From positions 1-64,000 of the forward strand of contig JABMOW010000107.1 of the NCBI GenBank assembly GCA_013204025.1: DNA of 64,000 bases, written 5' to 3'. The stretch comes from Fidelibacterota bacterium (lineage in GTDB: Bacteria; Fidelibacterota; Marinisomatia; SCGC-AAA003-L08; JACNLC01). Under the pieces are notes generated by a model. That model was not told the DNA's origin and made no database searches. It was given only the letters and a program-made list of their open reading frames with translations. Of this stretch, positions 29,157 to 39,045 are shown one piece after another (position 1 is the stretch's first letter; each line of letters opens with the position of its first letter). Made by a program: the position numbers and the translations under genes.

Positions 29157-31631
29157 ATGGATATAATCGGTGGAAATGTTAAAGACAGAGATATTGTTCA
29201 TGAAATGCGTGAATCATATCTTAATTATGCCATGTCAGTTATTGTCAGCCGGGCATTACCGGATGTAAGAGATGGATTGAAACCCGTTCACCGACGGGTG
29301 TTATATGGAACTTCGGAACTAGGCGCCTCGTGGAACAGGGCTTATAAGAAATGCGCAAGAATTGTGGGTGAGGTTATGGGTAAATACCATCCACATGGCG
29401 ACAGCTCCGTTTATGATGCGTTGGTCAGAATGGCGCAGCCATGGTCTCTTAGATATCCCCTAATGGATGGACAGGGCAATTTTGGCTCGATTGACGGTGA
29501 CTCTGCGGCAGCGATGCGGTACACCGAAGCAAGAATGTCCAGAATGTCATCTGAAATGTTGAGAGACATTGAAAAGGATACCGTTGACTGGGCAGCAAAC
29601 TTTGATGATACGCTCAATGAACCAAAAGTACTACCCACCGTAATTCCAAATCTGTTAATGAACGGCGCGGACGGGATTGCCGTTGGGATGGCAACGAAAA
29701 TTCCACCACAGAATCTGAACGAGATAATTGAAGGATTAAAAGCGCTGATCGACAATCCCGATCTTACTATCGATGAATTAATCGAAAATTACATCAAAGG
29801 ACCGGACTTCCCCACCGGCGCTATGATTCTCGGGACAGATGGTATTAATGATGCCTACAAAACCGGGCGCGGAAGAGTAATTATGCGAGCCCGGGCAAGC
29901 ATCGAAGAAACAAAAACCGGTAGAGAGCGGATCATCGTCCATGAGCTCCCATATCAGGTGAATAAAGCGAACCAGATTGAAAAAATTGCCGACTTAGTCC
30001 GGGAGAAAAAACTAGAGGGTATCTCCGACCTTCGGGATGAATCTGATAAAGACGGCATCCGGATTGTCGTCGAATGCAAAAAAGATGCGATTGCCAGTGT
30101 CGTTCTGAACAACCTGTTCAAACACACCCAGCTTCAAGACACCTTTGGGGTCAACATGCTCGCGCTCGTAGATGGAGCACCACGTCTTCTGAATCTCAAA
30201 GAAGCGTTGGTCCATTTTCTGAATTTCAGAAGAGACGTTATTATCAAACGCACCCGGTTTGAATTGAAGGAAGCAGAAGATAGAGCGCATATCCTTGAGG
30301 GGCTTAAAATCGCGTTGGATAACATCGATGAGGTCATTGCAATTATTCGGGCGTCCAAAGATCCTGAATCAGCGAAAATTGGCCTTATCGAACGGTTTGA
30401 ATTTTCCGAAAGGCAGGCAAAGGCGATACTGGAGATGCGATTACACAGACTGACATCACTTGAAGTCGACAAAGTTGTCGCCGAATATCGTGAATTACTC
30501 ATGCTGATTGAACAACTGAAATTCATTCTGGAGAATTACGGTAAACAAAGCGATATTATGAAGCAGGAATTTAACGATGTAGCTGAGAGATATCGGCAGA
30601 AACGACGCACCGAAATTGTTGGCGCGGCGGGCGATTTCAGCGTTGAAGATATGATCGCCAACGAAGACATGGTTATCACCATAACCCATAATGGTTTCAT
30701 AAAAAGAACCGCTTCTTCTGGCTGGAAAAGACAACGACGTGGTGGCAGAGGCATGCAGGGTGCCAAGGCAAAAGGGGATGATTTTGTTGAACACTTGTTT
30801 GTAGAATCGACCCACAACCACATGCTCTTTTTTACTGACAGCGGGCGTTGCTATTGGCTCAAGGTCCATGAAATTCCTGAAGCGGGAAGAGCCTCGCGTG
30901 GCAGGGCTATTGTGAATCTCATCGGTTGTTCTACTGATGAAAAAGTCAGTGCGTTTGTCTCAGTAAAAGACTTTTCTGATGAAAATTATGTTGTTATGGC
31001 AACTCGAAATGGGCTTGTCAAGCGGACCAATCTGTCGAAATACAGCCGCCCGAGAAAGGGAGGCATTTTTGCCATCGAAATCAAAGATGGGGATGAATTA
31101 ATTGAATCCAAAATTACCACCGGAGACGAAGATATTATTCTGGGAACACGGAACGGGAAATCTATTCGATTCAATGAAAACAACATCCGACCCACCGGCC
31201 GAAAAACCATGGGCGTGAAGGGAATCACCCTAAGTTCAAAAGACGACCATGTGATTGGAATGATTGCAGTCAAACGAGAAGGAACCATTCTGGCTGCCAC
31301 AGACAAAGGATTTGGAAAGCGAACCAGCATTCTTGAATACCGGGTCCAAAACCGTGGCGGTAAAGGCATCATCACTTTAAAAACCTCTGAAAAAGTTGGA
31401 AAATTGGTCGCCATGTTGGAGGTCGTCAATTCAGATGACTTAATGATTATTACAGACTTTGGCGTTATGATCAGACAATCCGTTCAGGCGATCCGGGTAA
31501 TCGGCCGAAACACACAGGGGGTTCACCTGTTACGATTGGATGAAGGATCAATAATTTCCTCCATTACACGGGTTATGGAGAAAGACGATGACAAGGATGA
31601 GGCTGAAGAAACGGACCAAGATGCAGAATGA
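29157..31631 (+). CDS. gyrA: DNA gyrase subunit A
   Basis: 824 residues. The breakage-reunion domain carries the catalytic tyrosine at residue 122 (MRYTEAR), the same number as in E. coli. The quinolone-determining region reads [13 protein letters not shown]. The C-terminal beta-pinwheel (about 500-800) contains the GyrA box QRRGGRG (about 526-532), which marks gyrase rather than topoisomerase IV. It ends in an acidic tail. It lies 9 bases after gyrB and overlaps yggS by four bases. Confidence 0.98.
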   Translation: MDIIGGNVKDRDIVHEMRESYLNYAMSVIVSRALPDVRDGLKPVHRRVLYGTSELGASWNRAYKKCARIVGEVMGKYHPHGDSSVYDALVRMAQPWSLRYPLMDGQGNFGSIDGDSAAAMRYTEARMSRMSSEMLRDIEKDTVDWAANFDDTLNEPKVLPTVIPNLLMNGADGIAVGMATKIPPQNLNEIIEGLKALIDNPDLTIDELIENYIKGPDFPTGAMILGTDGINDAYKTGRGRVIMRARASIEETKTGRERIIVHELPYQVNKANQIEKIADLVREKKLEGISDLRDESDKDGIRIVVECKKDAIASVVLNNLFKHTQLQDTFGVNMLALVDGAPRLLNLKEALVHFLNFRRDVIIKRTRFELKEAEDRAHILEGLKIALDNIDEVIAIIRASKDPESAKIGLIERFEFSERQAKAILEMRLHRLTSLEVDKVVAEYRELLMLIEQLKFILENYGKQSDIMKQEFNDVAERYRQKRRTEIVGAAGDFSVEDMIANEDMVITITHNGFIKRTASSGWKRQRRGGRGMQGAKAKGDDFVEHLFVESTHNHMLFFTDSGRCYWLKVHEIPEAGRASRGRAIVNLIGCSTDEKVSAFVSVKDFSDENYVVMATRNGLVKRTNLSKYSRPRKGGIFAIEIKDGDELIESKITTGDEDIILGTRNGKSIRFNENNIRPTGRKTMGVKGITLSSKDDHVIGMIAVKREGTILAATDKGFGKRTSILEYRVQNRGGKGIITLKTSEKVGKLVAMLEVVNSDDLMIITDFGVMIRQSVQAIRVIGRNTQGVHLLRLDEGSIISSITRVMEKDDDKDEAEETDQDAE

Positions 31632-32341
31632 TCACCAGTTCAAATATTCAATCCGTTGAAAAAGAAATCAGGCGCATCGCCGAGGGATGTGGGAGATCGC
31701 CTGACGATATCACACTAGTCGCGGTAACAAAGGCATTTCCGGTAGAATATATGATTGCTGCGTACAAGCACGGGTTGAAAACGATGGGCGAAAGCCGGAT
31801 TCAGGAAGCAGAGAATAAACTTCCTCAATTTAAATATCGCGACGACACAGAATTGCATTTTATTGGTCATTTGCAAAGCAACAAGGTAAATAAAGTTGTC
31901 CCGATTTTTGATGTGATCCAATCGGTTGATTCCGAACATCTTGCAAAACGGATTGGGGATGCCGCTGTCCGTATAAAAAAGCGTCAAAAAATTTATCTAC
32001 AGGTTAACACGGGAAAAGATGATAACAAATTTGGTATTGATCCGGCAGATGCTTTGTCGATGGCGGAAGAAGTACATCAATATCCTGGAATTGAACTTGA
32101 GGGGATCATGACAATAGCCCCCATGACCAACGACAAAAATATTTTACATCGGGTATTTTCAGCCACCAGGTCAATACGCGATAAAATTCTGAAAACCGGC
32201 ATTCACACATGCCAGGCACTTTCTATGGGGATGAGTAATGACTACCATATTGCCATTCAGGAGGGAGCCACGCACGTACGAATCGGCCGGGCTTTATTTG
32301 GAGAAAGACCACAATGGAAACCATCTACACACAACAGTTAG
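31628..32341 (+). CDS. YggS-family pyridoxal phosphate homeostasis protein
   Basis: 237 residues. Alanine-racemase-like TIM barrel with the PLP lysine in LVAVTKAFP (about residue 36). Conserved [62 protein letters not shown]. It binds PLP and maintains B6 vitamer balance. The start overlaps the gyrA stop (ATGA). Confidence 0.94.
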   Translation: MITSSNIQSVEKEIRRIAEGCGRSPDDITLVAVTKAFPVEYMIAAYKHGLKTMGESRIQEAENKLPQFKYRDDTELHFIGHLQSNKVNKVVPIFDVIQSVDSEHLAKRIGDAAVRIKKRQKIYLQVNTGKDDNKFGIDPADALSMAEEVHQYPGIELEGIMTIAPMTNDKNILHRVFSATRSIRDKILKTGIHTCQALSMGMSNDYHIAIQEGATHVRIGRALFGERPQWKPSTHNS

Positions 32342-32742
32342 CAGACCACAGACTACCTTCTGGTAATAATCCGATCATAATTGATCCGGAAAATATTGAA
32401 CAAACAATTGCGGTTTTAAAATCGATTCTTGAAAAATCAGACACGATTGAAATCTTCGATTGCCCCTCGCTAAATAATCTGGCAGGTAAAATTATTCCCG
32501 TAAACGATCATGTTAATAGAACGGGAATTAATCCATTGGTGGGTAGGCAAAAAATATCTACTGTGGAGTTTATCGACCTCACCCAATTATATGTACAAAA
32601 ACAGGACGGGGTAACTACCTATTGTTGCGGAAATCACCCCATTCCGGATGTAGCCTCACATCCGTCCATGTTTTTATCTACTATTTCCATTTTGGCAAGA
32701 GCGCTGGATTACAAAGAGATACACGCATACGTAGTGTGCTGA
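32314..32742 (+). CDS. Small purine-nucleoside-phosphorylase-like protein
   Basis: 142 residues. The segment VNDHVNRTGINPLVG followed by FIDLTQLY closely resembles the central motif of PNP family members (DHIN-x-G-x-NPL followed by F-x-DMT-x-xY). The family is normally about 270 residues and the N-terminal phosphate-binding half is absent, so this is a miniature or fragmentary relative, not a standard phosphorylase. GGAGAAAG precedes the ATG by about 7 bases, and the start lies 28 bases inside yggS. Function unknown. Confidence 0.6.
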   Translation: METIYTQQLADHRLPSGNNPIIIDPENIEQTIAVLKSILEKSDTIEIFDCPSLNNLAGKIIPVNDHVNRTGINPLVGRQKISTVEFIDLTQLYVQKQDGVTTYCCGNHPIPDVASHPSMFLSTISILARALDYKEIHAYVVC

Positions 32743-32803
32743 CGCCAAAATGATGTAAATTCTTTTCAAATTCAAGAATTGTTTCATTAAAAAAGGAGGC
32801 CCA

Positions 32804-33145
32804 ATGCATAATATCGCCCATTTTGAACTACCCAGTACAAATTTGGAAATTTCCAAAGCGTTTTATCAGGCGCTTTTTGGTTGGAAAGTTGAAAAGTTTT
32901 CAGACGACTATTACTTGCTCTTGCTTTCTGACACCGATTCTGGAGGATTGTTTTCAGTTGAAACCATCCAACCGTCACAGATCGCTATTTATTTTGATAC
33001 TGACGACATTCCTGCAACACTGGCCAAAGCTGTTGAATTGGGCGGCAAGGAGCTTGAAGCCAAGAGAAGCATTGGTGACCACGGATTTATCGGCGCTTTT
33101 TCTGACCCATGTGGCCTCAGGATCGACCTTTGGTCAAAGAGTTGA
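32804..33145 (+). CDS. VOC (glyoxalase-like) family protein
   Basis: 113 residues made of one VOC unit pair: IAHFELPSTNLEISKAFY...LFGWKVEKF in the first beta-alpha-beta-beta-beta module, then FDTDDIPATLAKAVELGGK and GFIGAFSDPCGLRIDLW in the second. Potential metal ligands include His6 and a late Asp/Glu. Family members act as isomerases, dioxygenases or resistance proteins; the substrate cannot be told. AAGGAGG gives it a strong ribosome binding site. Confidence 0.88.
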   Translation: MHNIAHFELPSTNLEISKAFYQALFGWKVEKFSDDYYLLLLSDTDSGGLFSVETIQPSQIAIYFDTDDIPATLAKAVELGGKELEAKRSIGDHGFIGAFSDPCGLRIDLWSKS

Positions 33146-33152
33146 TTGACTC

Positions 33153-36100
33153 ATGAAAACACCATATTTTTATCTCCTTATTTTTGTTACGGTAATATTT
33201 TCACAAGTTAATCCCGAGATTGGATTACGAGACAGAACCCCCCATGTTTATGCATTTATCAACGCCCGTATTGTCGTTTCCCCCGGTAACGAAATTCAGC
33301 AAGGTACAATCGTTGTTCGCGATCAAAAGATTGTTGAAATTGGGAAAAATGTCGGTATCCCAAAGGACGCCCGCATCCTGGATATGACAGGTAAAACGAT
33401 TTATCCCGGATTCATTGATATGTATGTAGAAACACCCATAGCAAAGCCCGTTGTCAAGTCAGCCTACCCTCACTGGAATTCTCGGGTTCACCCGGAAACC
33501 ACCCCAACCTTAGCGAATTTAAAAGATGAAGACGCCGATGCCCTGAGAAAGGCAGGATTTACTACTGCCCTGCTAGTGCCCGAGAAAGGTATCTTTCGCG
33601 GAAACGGTCAGCTGGTCAACCTTGGTGATGAAAAAAACAATGCTTTGACGGGAAGCGTCTCTTCGCAATGGATTGCCTTTGAACATGGATCCTGGGCAGA
33701 TGAGACTTACCCCAACTCATTGCTTGGTACTATTGCCTTAATCCGCCAGTCGTTTTTTGATGCCAACTGGTACGGCGAGGCCTTAAATGCATGGATAAAC
33801 TACCCGGCTGAAAATCCGAAACCGCAGACCGATGATGCGCTCCAGACCCTTGCCACACATTTATCAGGTAATTCCCCATTTGTATTTAAGGTTGATGATG
33901 ATATCAATGCGCTCAGAGCGTTGAAGTTATCAACCCAATTCGATCTTCCGCCGTGGATGGCTGGTTCAGGCTACGAATATCGAAGAATTGATGAGATTGC
34001 GCAATCTTCACCATTTATCATTTTACCACTGAACTTTCCCGCAGCTCCAGATGTGACCGCAGAAGAATACGCCATTGATGTCTCGCTTCGAGATTTGAGG
34101 CATTGGGATATAGCGCCGGATAATCCACGAATCCTTGACGAACATGAAATATCATTCGCATTAACATCTGCGAAGCTGAAAGACCGAAGTCGCTTCAAAA
34201 AGAACGTTCTCCATTCGGTTTATCGGGGCCTAGATAAAGATAAGGCGCTGTCATCGCTCACGGTCATTCCTGCAAAACAACTGGGAGTTCATCATATTCT
34301 GGGGACCCTGGAATCTGGCAAATATGCTAATTTGCTGGTAACGGATGGTGATTATTTCGACGAAGGCACCAAAATATTGTCTGTCTGGGTTGAGGGGCAC
34401 GAATTTGTACAGGATGACACTGGTAACAAGGTTTCTGTTCAGGGGGCGTGGATTGGCGCACTAGCCGAATCGCAATGGACGTATAAATTTTCACTTTCTG
34501 AAACGAATGGAACGTACTCTGGATCCGTTAACCACGACACAACCAAGGTCTCATTGGACAAGCTTAAGTACGAACCGCCGTTTGTCTTTTTTTCATTCCA
34601 GGGAGAAGAACTACCCGGATTGGATAAAGGGATATACCGTTATTCAGGTATAAACATTGATGGCAATATCACAGGAACGCTGATTGCCCCCGATGGCACA
34701 CCATCGCGGATGACTCTCGTTTCGGAAGTGTCAGATGAAGAACAAAAAGAACAGACAAAGTCCGATTTCCCTCCAAAATCTAATCTGAAAACCAGATATC
34801 CGGAAGGTGCCTTTGGATTAGATGGCCCACCGGAAACATATGATGACGTGATTATCGAAAATGCCACAATTTGGACCAGCAGTGATTCCGGGATACTCGA
34901 AAATGCCAGCATCTGGATTAAAAATGGCAAATTTTACAAAGTAGGGCAGAACATCAATGCTCCCCGTTCCGCAGAAATTATCGACGCCAGGGGAAAAACA
35001 ATTACCCCGGGGTTAATAGATTGCCACTCTCACACGGCCTTGCACGCAGTCAATGAAGGCACGCAATCCATAACAAGCGAGGTGCGGATAAAAGATGTGA
35101 TCAATCCCAATGATATTGCTATTTACCGTGAGCTTGCAGGTGGCCTCACTATGGCAAACCTGTTTCATGGATCGGCCAATGCAATTGGTGGGCAGAACGC
35201 TGTAGTAAAACTGAAATGGGGACAAACGGCAGATGAAATGATTTACCAAAATGCCCCAGAGGGAATAAAGTTTGCCTTGGGTGAAAACGTGAAACAGTCC
35301 AATTGGGGTGATAATTACACCACCAGATATCCCCAGACGCGCATGGGAGTAGATCAAATTATCCGTGACGGATTTTCCGCAGCAAGAGAATATCAACAAA
35401 AATGGGAAGAATACACCGCTCTATCAAAAAGAGAGCAGAAGAAAATAGCGCCTCCCCGAACCGACCTCGAGCTTGACGCACTTTCGGAAATTTTGAAAGG
35501 TCAACGCCTGGTTCACTGTCATAGCTACAGACAGGATGAAATACTGAACCTGATGAGAATTGCAGAAGATTTTGATTTTAGGATCCGAACATTTCAACAC
35601 ATTCTCGAAGGGTACAAAGTGGCGGATGCCATGAGTAAGCACGGAGCGGGCGGTTCTACGTTCTCTGATTGGTGGGCGTACAAATTTGAAGTGTATGACG
35701 CGATTCCATACAATGCCGCACTGATGCACGAACAAGGCGTCCTTGTTTCTATAAACTCAGACAGCAACGAACTCGCCAGAAGAATGAATCTTGAGGCAGC
35801 AAAAGCCGTCAAATATGGCAATGTTTCAAAAGAAGACGCTTTAAAAATGGTCACCCTTTATCCTGCACAGCAATTGAAAATAGATCAATGGGTGGGAAGT
35901 ATCGAACCGGGTAAAGACGCCGATTTTGTGATTTGGAGTGGTGATCCGCTGTCGGTTTATACCAAATGTGAACAAACCTGGATAGATGGCATGAATTATT
36001 TTGACCTGGATAAAGATCTGGAGATGAGGCGACGAGACGCAGAAGAGCGCCAGACATTGATCCAAAAGGTACTCATCACTCCGGACAAGAATGGTGAAAA

Positions 36101-36164
36101 TGGTCACGAATGGCGTGCTCCCAATTACTTGGAACATAGTTGTGGAACGGAGGTCGGGCGATGA
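33153..36164 (+). CDS. Exported tandem amidohydrolase (imidazolonepropionase-like) fusion
   Basis: 1003 residues with a signal peptide (about 4-17). Two amidohydrolase modules are fused. The N-terminal one (about 25-430) reads YPGFIDMYVET where the metal-binding HxH should be, so it is degenerate. The C-terminal module (about 565-985) has the full set: PGLIDCHSHTA, VHCHSYR, FQHILEG, and the catalytic Asp region SINSDSNE. A linker domain of beta strands joins them. It probably hydrolyses a cyclic amide or dipeptide-like substrate in the periplasm. The stop overlaps the next amidohydrolase gene. Confidence 0.85.
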   Translation: MKTPYFYLLIFVTVIFSQVNPEIGLRDRTPHVYAFINARIVVSPGNEIQQGTIVVRDQKIVEIGKNVGIPKDARILDMTGKTIYPGFIDMYVETPIAKPVVKSAYPHWNSRVHPETTPTLANLKDEDADALRKAGFTTALLVPEKGIFRGNGQLVNLGDEKNNALTGSVSSQWIAFEHGSWADETYPNSLLGTIALIRQSFFDANWYGEALNAWINYPAENPKPQTDDALQTLATHLSGNSPFVFKVDDDINALRALKLSTQFDLPPWMAGSGYEYRRIDEIAQSSPFIILPLNFPAAPDVTAEEYAIDVSLRDLRHWDIAPDNPRILDEHEISFALTSAKLKDRSRFKKNVLHSVYRGLDKDKALSSLTVIPAKQLGVHHILGTLESGKYANLLVTDGDYFDEGTKILSVWVEGHEFVQDDTGNKVSVQGAWIGALAESQWTYKFSLSETNGTYSGSVNHDTTKVSLDKLKYEPPFVFFSFQGEELPGLDKGIYRYSGINIDGNITGTLIAPDGTPSRMTLVSEVSDEEQKEQTKSDFPPKSNLKTRYPEGAFGLDGPPETYDDVIIENATIWTSSDSGILENASIWIKNGKFYKVGQNINAPRSAEIIDARGKTITPGLIDCHSHTALHAVNEGTQSITSEVRIKDVINPNDIAIYRELAGGLTMANLFHGSANAIGGQNAVVKLKWGQTADEMIYQNAPEGIKFALGENVKQSNWGDNYTTRYPQTRMGVDQIIRDGFSAAREYQQKWEEYTALSKREQKKIAPPRTDLELDALSEILKGQRLVHCHSYRQDEILNLMRIAEDFDFRIRTFQHILEGYKVADAMSKHGAGGSTFSDWWAYKFEVYDAIPYNAALMHEQGVLVSINSDSNELARRMNLEAAKAVKYGNVSKEDALKMVTLYPAQQLKIDQWVGSIEPGKDADFVIWSGDPLSVYTKCEQTWIDGMNYFDLDKDLEMRRRDAEERQTLIQKVLITPDKNGENGHEWRAPNYLEHSCGTEVGR

Positions 36165-37459
36165 GAAAATTATTCGTATTCATCTGCCTGTTAAGCGCCG
36201 GACTTTTTTCATCTGATCAGATACCGGCACCAGATCAAAAGGTCCCCATCTTGTTGACCAACGGCACGGTACATCCTGTGAGCCAGCCATCGTTTGAAGG
36301 CAGCATTCTGTTTGAAAATGGAAAAATCACTAAAATGGGACCAGAAATTTTAACATCGCCCGAAACAGAGGTGTGGGACATCTCCGGAATGCATGTTTAT
36401 CCCGGACTCATTGCGGCGGGGACGACTATTGGACTTGTTGAGATTAGCGCAGTTCGCGCCACAGCGGATAATGCCGAAACCGGATGGCTAAACCCAAATG
36501 TGAGGGCAGAGCGGGCGTATAATCCCGACTCTGAATCTATCCCCGTTACCCGGTCAAACGGCGTATTGCTTGCCCATGTGACGCCACAGGGTGGGAGAGT
36601 ATCCGGCACGTCTGCAGTTATGCAGTTGGATGGTTGGACATGGGAGGATTGCATCCTCCGCACACCTATTGGAATACATGTAAACTGGCCTTCAATGAAA
36701 ATCGAAAAATCATCCCACCCAAAACCCGATCAGAAAAAAGAAAACCAGCGGGATGTTCAGATGAAACAATTGGACGACATGATGGAAGATGCCCGGGCAT
36801 ATTTGAACGCACTGGAAAATAATACACTAAAAGGGACCGACCAACGCTGGGAAGCGATGATTCCCATACTCCGAAAAGAGATACCATTTTTTATTCACGC
36901 CAACCGGATATTACAGATTCAAGCGGCCGTTGAATGGTGCAATCGACAAGATGTGAACATGATTCTCGTTGGCGGTGGAGATAGCTGGCGAACCACGGAT
37001 TTATTAAAAGATAACCACATTCCTGTAATTTTCGAACATCCGCTCTCGACTCCAATGCGCCGGGATGAATCCACAGATGCAAAGTATGGAGTGCCATCCA
37101 TGCTCTTTGAAAACGGGATCAAATTCTGCGTTTCGGCATCAGCCGGGACATTTGAAGCATCCCACCAGAGAAACGTACCCTACGAGGCCGCTATGGCTGC
37201 TGCGTATGGTTTGCCTCGCGACGAAGCATTGAAATCCGTCACATTGTATGCCGCAGAAATCCTGGGCATTGATGACCAGGTAGGTAGCTTGGATGTCGGA
37301 AAAGACGCCACCCTGATCATAACCGATGGAGACCCATTAGAAATCACTACCCATGTTGAAATTGCATTTATACAGGGGCGGCTCATCGATTTAAGCGATA
37401 GACATAAAACTCTGTACGAAAAATATCAGCAGAAATATCTGCAAAAACAAAGTGATTGA
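36161..37459 (+). CDS. Exported amidohydrolase-like protein, degenerate metal site
   Basis: 432 residues from the ATG at 36161, which overlaps the upstream TGA (ATGA); an ATG at 36140 is in frame but less likely. Signal peptide about 2-17. Amidohydrolase fold recognisable from VYPGLIAAGTTIG, FIHANRILQIQAAVEW, VIFEHPLS and the C-terminal GSLDVGKDATLIITDGDP. The HxH ligands after PGLI are replaced (A-A-G), so catalysis in the usual way is doubtful. It may pair with the preceding fusion protein as a non-catalytic partner. Confidence 0.82.
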   Translation: MRKLFVFICLLSAGLFSSDQIPAPDQKVPILLTNGTVHPVSQPSFEGSILFENGKITKMGPEILTSPETEVWDISGMHVYPGLIAAGTTIGLVEISAVRATADNAETGWLNPNVRAERAYNPDSESIPVTRSNGVLLAHVTPQGGRVSGTSAVMQLDGWTWEDCILRTPIGIHVNWPSMKIEKSSHPKPDQKKENQRDVQMKQLDDMMEDARAYLNALENNTLKGTDQRWEAMIPILRKEIPFFIHANRILQIQAAVEWCNRQDVNMILVGGGDSWRTTDLLKDNHIPVIFEHPLSTPMRRDESTDAKYGVPSMLFENGIKFCVSASAGTFEASHQRNVPYEAAMAAAYGLPRDEALKSVTLYAAEILGIDDQVGSLDVGKDATLIITDGDPLEITTHVEIAFIQGRLIDLSDRHKTLYEKYQQKYLQKQSD

Positions 37460-38997
37460 TCTCACAAAATGAATATCCATTTTTACCGGTAAGTAAATTG
37501 AACCAAGACCTATCAAATTTTAATGAATGGGCATCTGAAGTCGTTCGATTTCGGGATTCAGAAACCGTAAAAATTGCACGATCGGTAGATCGCGTACAGC
37601 AAGTGCTGGAGGATATTTGTGCATTTGCGAATTCCGGTAAAGGAGCGTTGTATTTTGGTGTTGACGATGACGGGCTTGCCATTGGCGATACTGTGTATAA
37701 CAAAAAACCCAAGAAGTTAATGACGGCTATTTTTCTGCACATCTCCCCCCCACTTTTCCCACGTATTCAAATTAAAGATTTCGATGGAAGAAAGGTAGTA
37801 TGCGCCGACATCATTCAAACACCGGACAAACCCTATTTTTTGGACGGAAAATATTTTAAACGAATGGGGGCGACAAATCTGTCATTATTCCCTCATGAAA
37901 TCAAAATATTCATGCATGCCAGAAAAACAGTTGAACGATATGATTCGACAGTGATTATCACATACCCCGGGGGCATCAATCAGGAACGGTTCGACTGGTA
38001 TCTTTCAAAAGTAGATTTTGGAGATCTTTATTCGTCTGAAACGCAGTTTGACGAACATGAAATCATGCAAAAACTAGGACTGCTCTCTCAAAATAAAATA
38101 AATACCGCTGCAATTTTATGCTTTGGGATCGGAATTCAGGAAACCCTACCACAGGCGAGCATAATTTGTCAGCGAGTGAATGGAACTGATGAAACTGGAA
38201 ATGTCATCCGAAACGAAAAAATTACAGGCGACCTTTTCAATCAATGTGAATCGACACAACAATTTCTGACGCAAAACATGACACAGACAAGTCGGCCCGG
38301 AGAAGATTGGGGCGAGAAAAGGCAGGTCATTACAATGTTGGCCACAGAGATGTTGCTTGAGGCAGTAGTTCACCGGGATTATTCCATGAAAGACCCTATC
38401 GCTCTACTGATTTTTAACGACCACATCGAAATAATCATTCCTGGTGGCCTGACAAAGTGGTATTCTAATCATACAAGCTCGCAAGAAGAAGCGGTTATAC
38501 CCCCCAATCCATTGTTGGCAAAATTATTTTATTTATCCGGACACCTTACAAATTGGCTACCTTCACTTGCACACTACGACGAAATATTAGATGAATACAG
38601 TCTTCCCCCGCTGGAACTTTTTAGCCACTTGGAATACACGGCTATTCTGTTGCGATGGGAGCGGGAAAGAACAGGCACCGCCATATCACGCCAAGAGGAA
38701 GAAGCGCAAGTATATGCCGTGTCTACCGAGGACACATCATCCCAGAATACTGGCCGATATCAAAGAGATTCGTACACACCGGCAATATTACAATTTTGCC
38801 GAACAGCAAAATCCAGGGGCGAAATACAGGATCATATTGGAATTAAAGATCGAAAACATTTTAGGCAATCGATCTTGCAGCCCATTCTGAAACAAAACCT
38901 TCTTGCCATGACCATACCAAGTAAACCCAACAGTCCGCGGCAACAATATAAAACCACGGCTCGGGGTGAACAATGGTTCAGGAATATCACAAGTTAA
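37456..38997 (+). CDS. AlbA_2-domain/RecG-like ATP-binding regulator
   Basis: 513 residues from TTG at 37456; an alternative TTG at 37498 has GGTAAG upstream and may be the true start. N-terminal AlbA_2 (Schlafen-like) domain about 25-150, with ICAFANSGKGALYFGVDDDG and FKRMGATNL. A RecG C-terminal-like GHKL-type segment follows (LLEAVVHRDYSMKDPIAL, IEIIIPGG). The C-terminal about 80 residues look like a winged helix. Such proteins are often annotated as transcriptional regulators or putative helicases, but no helicase motifs are present. The TTG start overlaps the stop of the amidohydrolase. Confidence 0.75.
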   Translation: MISQNEYPFLPVSKLNQDLSNFNEWASEVVRFRDSETVKIARSVDRVQQVLEDICAFANSGKGALYFGVDDDGLAIGDTVYNKKPKKLMTAIFLHISPPLFPRIQIKDFDGRKVVCADIIQTPDKPYFLDGKYFKRMGATNLSLFPHEIKIFMHARKTVERYDSTVIITYPGGINQERFDWYLSKVDFGDLYSSETQFDEHEIMQKLGLLSQNKINTAAILCFGIGIQETLPQASIICQRVNGTDETGNVIRNEKITGDLFNQCESTQQFLTQNMTQTSRPGEDWGEKRQVITMLATEMLLEAVVHRDYSMKDPIALLIFNDHIEIIIPGGLTKWYSNHTSSQEEAVIPPNPLLAKLFYLSGHLTNWLPSLAHYDEILDEYSLPPLELFSHLEYTAILLRWERERTGTAISRQEEEAQVYAVSTEDTSSQNTGRYQRDSYTPAILQFCRTAKSRGEIQDHIGIKDRKHFRQSILQPILKQNLLAMTIPSKPNSPRQQYKTTARGEQWFRNITS

Positions 38998-39045
38998 TTA
39001 TCCATGGCCGACTCGCAGCCCTAATTCATTATTACAGGAAACTAC

